Shown here: positions 45,257-53,879 of the stretch, piece after piece
Position numbering within the stretch: the stretch's first letter is position 1
How the letters are laid out: every line of letters starts with the position of its first letter
Made by a program: the position numbers and the translations under genes
The notes under the pieces: generated by a model
Told to the model about the DNA's origin: nothing
The model's input: only the letters and a program-made list of their open reading frames with translations
The model's database searches: none
Assembly (NCBI RefSeq): GCF_001422735.1
Contig: NZ_LMLZ01000001.1
Coordinates: forward strand, 431,233-495,232
Origin: Acidovorax sp. Leaf78
GTDB lineage: Bacteria; Pseudomonadota; Gammaproteobacteria; Burkholderiales; Burkholderiaceae_C
Direction: 5' to 3'
DNA: 64,000 nucleotides

Positions 45257-46361
45257 CCGAAAACCCGATGCTCACCTGCAGCGCAGGCGCCACTTCGGAT
45301 TCGGCCAGAAACTTCAGCGCCGTCAGGTCCTTGGCCGTCTGCTGGATGGCCGCCTTGCTCTGCAGGCCAGACTTCTGCACCTGGGCCATCGACGCGTCGA
45401 CCTTGTCGGTGGCCTGGCGCAGCTTGTCGGCCAGCGGGTTCAGGCCCTTGCCGCGCAAGTACATCTCCAGAGGCACCAGGGCCTCGCCAGCCGCCGGTAT
45501 CTCGGCGCTGGCGGGCAGGGTGGTCACGCTGCGCAGGCCGCCCCAGGTGGCCGCCCAGGCCGCCAGCGTGTTGCCGCTGGCGGTGCGGGGGTAGTCGGGT
45601 GTGCGCGTGCCCTGTGCTGCGCGCAGCGGCTTGTCCATCTGTGCCCAGCGCAGGCGCTCGATGCCGCCCACCCACTGGTTCACGAATTCGCTGATGGCCT
45701 GGGTGGACTGCTCCTGCTCGTCCTCGGCGCCCCAGTCGGTGGTCGCCGCGTCGGCGTAGGCCTTGGCCAGGGCGGCCGATTCCCGCGCCACGTCCTGGGC
45801 CACTTCGTGCGCGTAGCTGCAGGCGGGGCTGCCGGGCTGGGCCGGGCGCGTCCACAGCAGCCATTCCAGCGCGGGCAGGCCCTTGGCGGGCGTGCCGATG
45901 CGCTCGAAGGCCTTGGCGCCCTGGGGCTGGGTGGCGATGGCTTTTTCGATCAATGCGGGGCGCGTGGGCGTGAAGTCGATGGAGCGCTGACTGCGGCGTG
46001 CGATGACCGGGCCGACCGACACAGCGGCGAGCTGCTCCCACGAGCGGGCCGTGGCCTGCCAGGCGGTGCGTGCGGATTCGAGCGCGGCCTTGCCGTCTGC
46101 TGCCGGGGCCTGGCAAAGCGCAGCCACGGCGGGCACCAGGGCGCGGGCATCGCGGTCAAAGTCCTGTGCGCGTGGCAGGGCCCAGTGGCCGTAGATGCCT
46201 TGCAGGGCATGCACCGTGTCGTAGAACGGCACGGCGTTGCGCTGCCAGGCTGGGGCAGCGGCGGGCACCTGCGCTTGTGCCACCGCAGGCAGCACTGCAG
46301 GGGCCAGGGCCGTCAGCCAGAGGCTGGCGCGCAGCATGCGCCGCAAGGTGTTGATCTTCAT
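45240..46361 (-). CDS. Imelysin-family protein lacking the motif histidine (COG3489 type)
   Basis: A 373-residue exported protein. Its signal peptide ends 'LPAVAQA' near residue 30. The all-helical imelysin fold is visible, but the GxHxxE metal motif of the family reads GLPALE at 161-166, with Pro163 in place of His, while 'GLPALEWLLW' keeps the surrounding helix. It should not bind metal at that site in the same way as the first imelysin. ATG 46361 overlaps the TGA of the di-haem gene (ATGA). The paralogue pair in one operon suggests a structural or partner role. Confidence 0.86.
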   Translation of the reverse strand: MKINTLRRMLRASLWLTALAPAVLPAVAQAQVPAAAPAWQRNAVPFYDTVHALQGIYGHWALPRAQDFDRDARALVPAVAALCQAPAADGKAALESARTAWQATARSWEQLAAVSVGPVIARRSQRSIDFTPTRPALIEKAIATQPQGAKAFERIGTPAKGLPALEWLLWTRPAQPGSPACSYAHEVAQDVARESAALAKAYADAATTDWGAEDEQEQSTQAISEFVNQWVGGIERLRWAQMDKPLRAAQGTRTPDYPRTASGNTLAAWAATWGGLRSVTTLPASAEIPAAGEALVPLEMYLRGKGLNPLADKLRQATDKVDASMAQVQKSGLQSKAAIQQTAKDLTALKFLAESEVAPALQVSIGFSDADGD

Positions 46362-47848
46362 AGTGACTCCACGAATTTCACAAGCGCGTCCCGGTCGGCC
46401 TTCTTCATCTTGAGCACCTGGTCCTTGGCCTCTTCGGCCTCGCCGCCATGCCACAGCACGGCTTCGAGTACGCCGCGCGCGCGGCCGTCGTGCAGCAGGC
46501 GGGTGTGGCCGTTCACGTCCTTGATCAGGCCCGTGCCCCACAGCGCAGGCGTCTTCCACTGCCGGCCGTTGGCACCGAAGTCGGGCCGGCCGTCGGCCAG
46601 GCGCTCGCCCATGTCGTGCAGCAGCAGGTCTGTGTACGGAAAGATGCGCTGCCCGCTCAGCGCCTTGCTCGTCAGCTGCGGGAAAGGCCCCTCCTGGGTG
46701 ACGTAGCTCGGGCGGTGGCAGGTGGCGCACTGGGCCTGGCTGAACAATGCCTGGCCGCGCAGCACCTGTGCATCGTTGATGTTGCGGCGCGCGGGCGGGG
46801 CCAGCGTGGCCTGGTAGAAGATCACGTCGGCCAGGGTCTTGTCGTCGATCTCGACGCCGGGCTGACCCTGGTCGCCACCGCTCTTGCCGCTGGGGGCGGC
46901 CAAGCAGTCCTTTTGTGTGGGTGTGCAGGCCTCTTGCGCGAAGTGGCGCGAGGTGATGCCCATGTCGCCCAGGAAGGCACCGCCCGTCTGGTGTGCAATG
47001 GTGGCCACGTTGGCCTTCCAGCCGAAGCGCCCGATCATCATGCGGCCGGCAGGGCCGTCCCACACCTTGTTGGGTACGCCCTTGATGGGGCCGGGCGCGG
47101 CGGCCTGGTCGGCTGCATTGGCCAGGATGTCGGCCTCGGCAATGGCTTCGAGCAGGCCCACGCCGATGATCTGCGGCGCAATGCGCGGGCTCGTCATCAC
47201 GTCCTTGTGCAGGGGGCCGTAGCCCAGGTCGGCAAAACCGTAGATGGGCTTTTGCAGCGTGTAGGGCGTGCCGTCGGCGAACTTGCCCTTGATGGTGTCG
47301 TAGCGCAGGGTCACGCGGCCTTCGGGCTTGACGCCATGGATGGCCGCGTTGTTGAACTGGTCGCCGTACACCGGGTCGTGCACCGGCCCGCCGTGCACGT
47401 CGGTGCCGGGGATGGACAGGCGAATCAGCAGTGCGACCGTAGGGTCCTTCGTTTCGCCCAGGCGGTTGAAGATCGCTGGCGGCTCGCCCCGGCCGTCCTG
47501 CACATGGCAGCCGCCGCACGAGCGCGCGATGAAGTGCGGGCCGAGGCCGTCGCGGGCTTTGGTGGACGCAGGTGCCTCCACCCAGTTGCGCCGGAAGAAC
47601 GAGTTGCCGATGACGAAGCGCGTGCGCTCCTCATCGGTGAGGTTGGCGGCCGGGAACGAGAAGGCATTGCGGCCGGTGGCGAACACGGTGGTTTCGCCGC
47701 CGGTTTTTTCGCCCAGCGGGTCAGGCTGGGGCGCCGCCGTCAACGACTGCAGGCCCAGGCCGCCGAAGCCGGCGATTGCGACGATGCCGATGCTGGCTGC
47801 TGCCAGGCGCACGGTGCGCCGGCGGGCAATGGCTTGCGCAGGCTTCAT
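46358..47848 (-). CDS. Di-haem oxidoreductase, putative 'thiol oxidoreductase' (COG3488)
   Basis: A 496-residue periplasmic c-type cytochrome. A membrane-spanning or signal segment (about 15-38) precedes two haem-binding CxxCH motifs: CGGCH at 111-115 and CATCH at 374-378. The family (DUF1111/DHOR) is related to di-haem peroxidases and is annotated as thiol oxidoreductase without firm biochemistry. Redox conversion of iron, a peroxide or a thiol is possible. ATG 47848 is 2 bp after the stop of the first imelysin. The CcmABC system needed to attach haem is not in the window. Confidence 0.88.
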   Translation of the reverse strand: MKPAQAIARRRTVRLAAASIGIVAIAGFGGLGLQSLTAAPQPDPLGEKTGGETTVFATGRNAFSFPAANLTDEERTRFVIGNSFFRRNWVEAPASTKARDGLGPHFIARSCGGCHVQDGRGEPPAIFNRLGETKDPTVALLIRLSIPGTDVHGGPVHDPVYGDQFNNAAIHGVKPEGRVTLRYDTIKGKFADGTPYTLQKPIYGFADLGYGPLHKDVMTSPRIAPQIIGVGLLEAIAEADILANAADQAAAPGPIKGVPNKVWDGPAGRMMIGRFGWKANVATIAHQTGGAFLGDMGITSRHFAQEACTPTQKDCLAAPSGKSGGDQGQPGVEIDDKTLADVIFYQATLAPPARRNINDAQVLRGQALFSQAQCATCHRPSYVTQEGPFPQLTSKALSGQRIFPYTDLLLHDMGERLADGRPDFGANGRQWKTPALWGTGLIKDVNGHTRLLHDGRARGVLEAVLWHGGEAEEAKDQVLKMKKADRDALVKFVESL

Positions 47849-47850
47849 GC

Positions 47851-49065
47851 TCAAGGCTGGACCAGGGTCAGTTTGGTGATGCCGATCGCGTTGGCTGCGG
47901 CCACCAGGTCTTTACTCTGCTGCGTGAGGCTGTCGATGGTCTTCTGGATGCGCTGGCGACCCGGCGCGTCCTTGCCGCCGATGATCTCGCGGTCGAACGG
48001 TGCCTGGATGCCCTCAGCGGCAGCGACCGAGGCCGCGATCTGCTTGGTGGTCTTGTCGGCCAGCGCCGCGTCCTTGGCGGCCACCAGGTCGCGCAGCGAT
48101 GCGCCCTTGACCACGCTGCCGTCGGCACGCTGGTACTCGCCCAGCCACACGTTCTGGATGCCCTTGGCGTTGGTCACCGCGTCGCGGTGGGTGTTGTCCG
48201 AAAAGCACGAGTGCTCGTCTTCCTGGTCCTGGCTGTTCAGGGCCACTTCCAGGCGTTCGCCGGCCAGCTCGCCGCGCGAGAGCGAGCCCAGGCCCACGAG
48301 CATCTTGCGCACGGACTCCTGGCCGCCCCGCGCGAACTTGCTGCGGTAGTTGTTCTTGGTGTCGGGCGCCCAGGCCTTCACCAGCGAGGTGAGGTCGTCG
48401 ATGAGCAGGTCGGTCACCACGGTCAGGTACTGGCGGCGGCGGTCCGCGTTGGGGGCCTTGCCGTCCACGAAGTCTTCGAAGTTGCGGTCGCCCGGGCCGG
48501 TCTCGGACAGGTCCTGGCCCCACAGAAAGAACTCGATGGCGTGCCAGCCCGTGGCGATGTTCTCCTCGCCGCCGCGCTCGTTCTGCGCCGACAGGTTTTT
48601 CTTGTTGATGACGAACTTGCGGTTGTTCACGAGGCCCGCATTGGTCTTGCCCTGCACGCTGTCCACGAACGATTCGTCCATGGGCCAGGCGTTGATGCGG
48701 CCCTCGGGCCCGTTGTCGTTGTCGATGGGGCCGCCGTAGAAGCGGAAGGCCTCTGTCTGGCCGTAGAACTCGCGCGCGGCCAGCCATTTTTTGCGGGCGT
48801 CGGCCAGCGTGTCTGCCGAAGGCTTGGCGGTGAAGGCCGCCACGGCCTCGCGCAGCGCCTGGGCGCTGGCAAGCGCGTCGGCGTAGTTGGCGTGCACCAG
48901 CTGTGCGTAGTGCGCGGCCACGGCCTGGTTCGTCACGGCCTGCTGTGCTTGGGCCTGCGAGGGTGCTGCTGCAGGGGCAGCGGTTTGCGCGCCCGCGCCA
49001 GTGCCGTATGCACAGGCGGACAGTGCGGCCACCAGCAGGGAAGTCTTCAGGGAGGGGAACGTCAT
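47851..49065 (-). CDS. Imelysin family protein, IrpA-like (COG3487)
   Basis: A 404-residue exported protein, first gene of the operon. The signal peptide (about 1-26) ends 'GTGAGAQ'. The imelysin motif GxHxxE is intact as GWHAIE (173-178), with His175 and Glu178 as likely metal ligands. IrpA/ICMP proteins are linked to iron uptake, and despite the name peptidase activity is doubtful. GGGAGGGGAA precedes ATG 49065. The promoter with TATAAT at 49236-49231 (minus strand) overlaps a Fur-box-like sequence, so low iron should induce the whole operon. Confidence 0.9.
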   Translation of the reverse strand: MTFPSLKTSLLVAALSACAYGTGAGAQTAAPAAAPSQAQAQQAVTNQAVAAHYAQLVHANYADALASAQALREAVAAFTAKPSADTLADARKKWLAAREFYGQTEAFRFYGGPIDNDNGPEGRINAWPMDESFVDSVQGKTNAGLVNNRKFVINKKNLSAQNERGGEENIATGWHAIEFFLWGQDLSETGPGDRNFEDFVDGKAPNADRRRQYLTVVTDLLIDDLTSLVKAWAPDTKNNYRSKFARGGQESVRKMLVGLGSLSRGELAGERLEVALNSQDQEDEHSCFSDNTHRDAVTNAKGIQNVWLGEYQRADGSVVKGASLRDLVAAKDAALADKTTKQIAASVAAAEGIQAPFDREIIGGKDAPGRQRIQKTIDSLTQQSKDLVAAANAIGITKLTLVQP

Positions 49066-49230
49066 GCAGGGTCTCCAAGGAATCGCGCAGGCTGCCGCAC
49101 GGGCGGCCTGTGGCCGGGCGTGGCACCGCGAGGGGATGGCGGGAACGGAGAGGCCGCACTTGGCTGGGTGAGCCCGCGCACCGGTCGGTGCTGGGGCGCG
49201 GTAGTGGCTGGGTGGGCGGTGGGAGCCGAA

Positions 49231-49257
49231 ATTATACAAATGGTAGTGATTCGTATT
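49231..49257 (-). promoter_or_regulatory. Fur-box-like operator overlapping the imelysin operon promoter
   Basis: On the plus strand AAATGGTAGTGATTCGTATT (49238-49257) matches AAATGATAATGATTCTCATT at 16 of 20. A TATAAT on the minus strand (49236-49231) lies directly beside it, so bound Fur would cover the promoter. No good -35 is visible. Confidence 0.62.
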
Positions 49258-49290
49258 CGACCCAATCCCCTTGCGCGCAGCCGGGATCGG

Positions 49291-49330
49291 GTGTCACAAA
49301 ACCGACGCAAAAGCTTCACGGCGATGTCAC
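49291..49330 (+). promoter_or_regulatory. Double Pho-box-like array before the PhoX-type phosphatase
   Basis: Four heptamers at exact 11-bp phase: GTGTCAC (49291), CCGACGC (49302), GCTTCAC (49313) and ATGTCAC (49324), separated by AAAA, AAAA and GGCG. The first and last match CTGTCAC at six of seven. A TACGCT -10 candidate lies 10 bp downstream, the spacing used by PhoB-activated promoters. Confidence 0.72.
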
Positions 49331-49386
49331 CTGCGGTTTTTACGCTCCACAGGCTTTGTAACCAATAACCCCCCGAGGAAGACCCC

Positions 49387-51630
49387 ATGACTCAACGTGT
49401 GGATGCGCCCGAGCAGGCCATTGACTTCAACAACGAGAACGCCAACACCTCCGCCAACCCCACGTTCGAGTCGGTGCTGGGTGCCCGCCTGTCGCGCCGT
49501 GGCCTGCTGCGTGGCAGCGTGGGCTCCGCGGGTACCGCCATGCTGGCCGGCTTTGGCGTGAGCGCTTGCGGCGGCGGCAGCGACGACCCCGCGGTGACGC
49601 CTCCGCCCGTGACGCCACCGCCCACAGGCCCCAAGCTGCTGGGCTTCGGCGCTGTGCCCAAGAGCCTGGCCGACGTGCTGGCCGTGCCTGCGGGCTACAC
49701 CGCCAGCGTGATCTTCGCACTGGGCGACCCCATCGCCGCTGGCGTGGCCGCGTACAAGAACGACGGCACCGACGGTGATTTCGACAAGCGCGCTGGCGAC
49801 CACCATGACGGCATGGAATGGTTCGGCCTGGGCGCCGACAGCAAGCGCAACGACAACGCCACCGAACGCGGCCTGCTGGCCATCAACCACGAAGCGACTA
49901 CCGACGAGAAGCTGTCCTCGTATTTCCTGCACGCCAACGGCGGAACCACCACCTTGCCCCGCCCCGCAGCGGAAATTGACAAGGAAACAGCCATCCACGG
50001 CATCGCCGTGATCGAAGTGGCCAAGTCGGGTGGCAAGTGGGCTTACGCGCAGAACTCTGCGCTGAACTTTCGCCTCACGTCGCTCAGCCCCATCGAGATC
50101 TCGGGCCCGGCGCGCGGCAATTCGCAGCTGTTCACCAAGTTCTCGCCCAACGGCACCACCACCCGCGGCACGCTGAACAACTGTGGCACGGGCAAGACGC
50201 CCTGGGGCACCTTCCTGACCGGTGAAGAAAACTGGTTTGGCTACTTCACCCGCGGCGCCGCGGACGACGCAGCGCGCAGCAACGACAAGAGCGTGACGTC
50301 CCTCAAGCGCTATGGCCGCACCCAGGGCGCTGCATCGCGCCACGGCTGGGAAAGCGGCGGCGCCGACGACAAGTATCAGCGCTGGAACAACAGCAAGACC
50401 GGCACGTCGGTGGACGGCACGGACGACTACCGCAACGAGATGAACGGCATGGGCTACATCGTCGAGATCGACGCCTATGACAAGACCCGCATGGCCAAGA
50501 AGCGCACGGGTCTGGGTCGGTTCGCGCACGAGAGCGCAGCGTTCGGCAAGGTGGTGGCCGGCCAGCCGCTGTCCATCTACATGGGCGACGACTCGCGCGG
50601 CGAGTACATCTACAAGTTTGTGTCCACCGCTACGTGGAACGCGGCCGATGCCAACGCCAACGACCGCCTGGCCATTGGCGACAAGTACCTTGACAGCGGC
50701 AAGCTGTACGCAGCCAAGTTCAACGCCGACGGCACCGGCAGCTGGGTGGAGCTGTCGCTCACCAACACCGCCATCAGCGGCTACACCACCTACAAGTTCG
50801 CCGATGCGGCCGACATCGTCATCAACACCCGCCTGGCCGCCGACGCCGTGGGTGCCACCAAGATGGACCGCCCCGAGTGGAACGCCGTGAACCCCGCCAA
50901 TGGCGAGGTGTACTTCACGCTGACCAACAACAGCGCCCGCAGCGCCAACCCCGGTAGCGGCCAGTACCTGCCTGACGCGGCCAACCCCCGTGCCTACACC
51001 GACATGAAGGGCACCACCAAGCAGGACGGCAACCCCAACGGCCACATGGTGCGCCTGAAGGAAGGCACGTCCGTCCTGGCCTTCACCTGGGACGTGTACC
51101 TGTTCGGCGCCGAAGCCAGTGCCGACAAGACGCTGATCAACATCTCGGCCCTGACGGACGAGCAGGACTTCTCGAGCCCCGACGGCCTGGCTTTCAGCAA
51201 GGCCACGGGCATCTGCTGGATCCAGACCGATGACGGTGCCTACACCGACGTCAGCAACTGCATGATGATGGCGGCCGTGCCCGGCCAGGTGGGCGACGGC
51301 AGCAAGAAGACGCTGACGTACACCAAGACCGACGGCAGCAAGTTCGACGTCGTCACGCCCGTGGGCAAGGCGGCCACGGCCGATACGCTCAAGCGCTTCC
51401 TGGTGGGCCCCAAGGGCTGCGAGATCACCGGCCTGACCGAAACGCCGGACGGCAAGACGATCTTCGTGAACATTCAGCACCCGGGCGAATCCACCGGAAT
51501 GGCAAACCTGGGCGACCCCGCCAAGTTCCAGAGCCAGTGGCCTGCCAACGCCGGCTACGGCGCAGGCAAACGTCCCCGCTCCGCCACCATCGTGATCACG
51601 AAGAACGACGGCGGCAACATCGGTACCTGA
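49387..51630 (+). CDS. phoX: PhoX-type alkaline phosphatase (DUF839)
   Basis: A 747-residue exported phosphatase. A long n-region with the twin-arginine-like 'LSRRGLLRGSVG' precedes a lipoprotein-like 'SACGGG'; PhoX enzymes are Tat-exported and use Fe and Ca. Conserved blocks include 'HHDGMEWFGLG', 'GLLAINHEATTDE', 'NNCGTGKTPWGTFLTGEENWFGYF' in pieces, 'GRFAHESAAF', 'YMGDDSRGEYIYKFVS' and 'ITGLTETPDGKTIFVNIQHPGE'. It lies after the Pho-box array and before a strong terminator, so it is monocistronic and probably expressed at low phosphate, releasing phosphate from organic esters. Confidence 0.93.
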   Translation: MTQRVDAPEQAIDFNNENANTSANPTFESVLGARLSRRGLLRGSVGSAGTAMLAGFGVSACGGGSDDPAVTPPPVTPPPTGPKLLGFGAVPKSLADVLAVPAGYTASVIFALGDPIAAGVAAYKNDGTDGDFDKRAGDHHDGMEWFGLGADSKRNDNATERGLLAINHEATTDEKLSSYFLHANGGTTTLPRPAAEIDKETAIHGIAVIEVAKSGGKWAYAQNSALNFRLTSLSPIEISGPARGNSQLFTKFSPNGTTTRGTLNNCGTGKTPWGTFLTGEENWFGYFTRGAADDAARSNDKSVTSLKRYGRTQGAASRHGWESGGADDKYQRWNNSKTGTSVDGTDDYRNEMNGMGYIVEIDAYDKTRMAKKRTGLGRFAHESAAFGKVVAGQPLSIYMGDDSRGEYIYKFVSTATWNAADANANDRLAIGDKYLDSGKLYAAKFNADGTGSWVELSLTNTAISGYTTYKFADAADIVINTRLAADAVGATKMDRPEWNAVNPANGEVYFTLTNNSARSANPGSGQYLPDAANPRAYTDMKGTTKQDGNPNGHMVRLKEGTSVLAFTWDVYLFGAEASADKTLINISALTDEQDFSSPDGLAFSKATGICWIQTDDGAYTDVSNCMMMAAVPGQVGDGSKKTLTYTKTDGSKFDVVTPVGKAATADTLKRFLVGPKGCEITGLTETPDGKTIFVNIQHPGESTGMANLGDPAKFQSQWPANAGYGAGKRPRSATIVITKNDGGNIGT

Positions 51631-51679
51631 GGTCGGAGTGCGGGAGGGCTGACCTCTCGCGCGTTCGCATCGACCGTTC

Positions 51680-51708
51680 AGGCCGGCCCCATGGGGCCGG
51701 CCTTTTTG
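51680..51708. terminator. Terminator of phoX
   Basis: AGGCCGGCCCC pairs with GGGGCCGGCCT around AT, then TTTT: a very strong, almost perfect palindrome. Confidence 0.9.
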
Positions 51709-51741
51709 CGTTCTGGCACCGCTGAAGGGCTGTGATTGGCG

Positions 51742-51867
51742 GTGATTTGCAGTGATTTGCAGCAAGGCGCAGTGTCGGGTAGTGATGCTCACTCATGACC
51801 ACCAATGCCACTGATGCCACTGATGCCACTGATGTCCCTCATGTCACTGATGGGCAGTGATGAGCAG
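51742..51867 (+). repeat. Short tandem repeats between phoX and the FecR gene
   Basis: Two copies of a 10-bp unit GTGATTTGCA (51742-51761), then five 9-bp units related to TGCCACTGA (51806-51850, the first three identical), then GCAGTGAT/GAGCAGTGA variants. No gene lies here. Looks like replication-slippage microsatellite DNA. Confidence 0.75.
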
Positions 51868-51890
51868 TGACGGCCCCGGGCGCCGCTGTC

Positions 51891-52769
51891 TCAGTAGTCG
51901 GAGCCGTAGGGTGACGGGGGGCGGGTGCGGTACGTTGGCGCGGGTGCTGGCGTCGCTGGAGGCGCTGACGCCGGTGAGGACGCTGGCGCGGACCCCGCCG
52001 GTGCAGGCGATGCGCTGCTCCCGCCAGGCGCTGCGGGGTAGCCCATCTGCCCGGTGCCGTCCTTGCTGCCCTTGCGGCCCGCAATCTGCCAGGCGGTGCG
52101 CTGCTGGATGAGGCTGGCCAGGAACTCCATCTCCTCGTCCGTGTGGTTGATGGCGCCAGCGGGCGTGAGCAGGCGGCCATTGCGCGGCGCGTTCTCGACC
52201 CAGAAGGACTGGTGGTAGGACGCCTCGCTCACCACGCTCTCGCCGCCGGTGGCCAGGTCCACGATGCCGTAGCAATTGCAGAAATATCCCCGGTTGCCCT
52301 GGTCCGCAAAGACCTCGGCATACACCCCCGTGCCGCGGATGCCCGCAGTGGCCGTGGGCAGGATGACCTTGCGGTCGGCGCCCTTGCCCCAAACGCTGGC
52401 CACGGCGCCGCTGATGAGGCGCAGCACCTTGACGGCGGTGGGCGTGTCGCCCTCCAGCGCCACGTGGGAGTTCTGGCGCACCAGGAAGGCGCCGTCGCCC
52501 ACGGCAAACACCACCGTGGCGCCCGGGCCGGTCTCGATGCGGTCTCCCGCGGTGATGGTGTGCTGCGGGGTCAGCGCCTCGCCGTTGCGCCGCACGTCGC
52601 CGCGCAGCTCCACGATGTTGCTGCGCGACTGGGCCTGGGCGGCCGTCCAGCCGCCACCGGCCACCCAGAGCGCGGCCGCCTGCAGCAGGCTGCGGCGCCG
52701 GTGCCAGGCCAGCTCGTCTTCAGTGCGACCCAGCAGCTGGATCGGAGGGCGGGGGCGGTGGGGCTTCAT
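51891..52769 (-). CDS. FecR-domain exported protein
   Basis: A 292-residue exported protein. A twin-arginine-like 'HRRRSLLQAAALWVAGGG' precedes a beta-rich FecR domain (about 48-180: 'LRGDVRRNGEALTPQHTITAGDRIETGPGATVVFAVGDGAFLVRQNS' in pieces, 'GAVASVWGKGADRKVILPTATAGIRGTGVYAEVF'). A conserved 'GYFCNCYGIVDLATG' with a CxC pair follows. The C-terminal 70 residues are Ala/Pro/Ser-rich. No FecI sigma factor or FecA receptor is nearby, so classical surface signalling is unlikely; such FecR-only proteins are common and uncharacterised. Start inside the upstream gene's 3' end (50-bp overlap). Confidence 0.82.
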   Translation of the reverse strand: MKPHRPRPPIQLLGRTEDELAWHRRRSLLQAAALWVAGGGWTAAQAQSRSNIVELRGDVRRNGEALTPQHTITAGDRIETGPGATVVFAVGDGAFLVRQNSHVALEGDTPTAVKVLRLISGAVASVWGKGADRKVILPTATAGIRGTGVYAEVFADQGNRGYFCNCYGIVDLATGGESVVSEASYHQSFWVENAPRNGRLLTPAGAINHTDEEMEFLASLIQQRTAWQIAGRKGSKDGTGQMGYPAAPGGSSASPAPAGSAPASSPASAPPATPAPAPTYRTRPPSPYGSDY

Positions 52770-53568
52770 GGGTGGCCTCGTCAGAGGGGTGGTGGGGCGG
52801 CTCGAAACAATCGCGGAAGGTGAACACGACCGATGTGAAGAACATGGCGGCCAGCATCATCGCGGCACCCACCATCACACCACCGGAGGCCGCGCCGCTC
52901 AATCCCATCGCAGCCAGGAGCGCTGCCGCCAGCGTCACGACCACGCCGCCCAGCAGGAAAACGCCCAGCCACCCGACTCCATAAACCATGAAGGCGCCAA
53001 AGTTGCGCAGGCAGGCCACGATGCTGAAGAACAGCGCCTTGACCGGCGGCACGCCGTGCCAGTGCACCAGCCCGGGTGCATGCCAGAACAGCAGCGACAG
53101 CGGCAGGTACAGCAGCATCGCCGTCCACATGGCGCTCTGAAAGGCCGCGTCTTCCGCCATCTCCTTGGTCAGGGGTGCGCCGCCCAGGTACACCTTGGCA
53201 AACTGCCCGCCGTCGATCAGGGCCGACAGCCCCATCACCGCGAGGAACCCCACGGCGTACAGCGCGCCCAGGACCAGCATGTCGCGCAGCCGCTGCTGGC
53301 CGGTGCGAAACGCCACCAGCAGCACGGCCGGCGTGGGAAAGCGCCCTTGAGTGGCCTCGGCCGCCGCCACCATCATCGCCAGCGTGGCCGATGGCAGCAG
53401 CGCCAGCGCGATGGCCGGCCCCACCAGCGGGATCAGTGTGGCCAGCGACATGGCCGCCATGGTCATGAAGAACAGCGCCGCCAGCGCCATGGGCTGCCGC
53501 CAGAACGCGCGGACGCCCAGCTTGACCCAGGTCATGCCGGTGCGGGCGGGAACGATGTGGAGTTTCAT
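52720..53568 (-). CDS. BPSS1780-family membrane protein
   Basis: A 282-residue integral membrane protein with about six hydrophobic helices. 'RTGMTWVKLGVRAFWRQP' at the N-terminus is the signature of the BPSS1780 family of betaproteobacteria, function unknown; the C-terminus is His/Pro-rich and soluble. ATG 53568. It is co-directional with the FecR gene, whose start overlaps its stop by 50 bp, so the two are probably expressed together. Confidence 0.85.
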   Translation of the reverse strand: MKLHIVPARTGMTWVKLGVRAFWRQPMALAALFFMTMAAMSLATLIPLVGPAIALALLPSATLAMMVAAAEATQGRFPTPAVLLVAFRTGQQRLRDMLVLGALYAVGFLAVMGLSALIDGGQFAKVYLGGAPLTKEMAEDAAFQSAMWTAMLLYLPLSLLFWHAPGLVHWHGVPPVKALFFSIVACLRNFGAFMVYGVGWLGVFLLGGVVVTLAAALLAAMGLSGAASGGVMVGAAMMLAAMFFTSVVFTFRDCFEPPHHPSDEATHEAPPPPPSDPAAGSH

Positions 53569-53879
53569 GAATGCAATCGGGAAGAAAAGAGGACCTGCGC
53601 CCGCCTGTGCCATCCCCCACCGCCCTGGCCGGGGCCCGCGGCAAAGCGGTGGTGGGAGAAGAACAGGGCTGAATTTACCCCAGTGCCCCAATCCGGGCGC
53701 CATGAAGGGTGTCCAGGGTACGGGCTGCGAGGTGGATCTGTGGGCGTGGGGACGGCTAGCCGGTGTGTGGCCAGTGGGCTGCCAATGCGGGGGGTGCCGC
53801 GGTGGCGTGGCCGCGCATCAGGCCCTGCGCAGCGGCGACTCGGCTTGGTGTGAAGGGCAGTGGGGCTCAGACAATGGGG
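53569..53879. other. Intergenic region upstream of the BPSS1780 gene
   Basis: 311 bp between two minus-strand genes (thrB ends at 53880). GC-rich; no gene, terminator or recognisable site is seen beyond a probable promoter for the BPSS1780 gene. Confidence 0.5.

Noticed and set aside
51806..51850. CRISPR-like array
   Set aside because: Units are 9 bp with no spacers; this is a microsatellite, and no cas gene is present.
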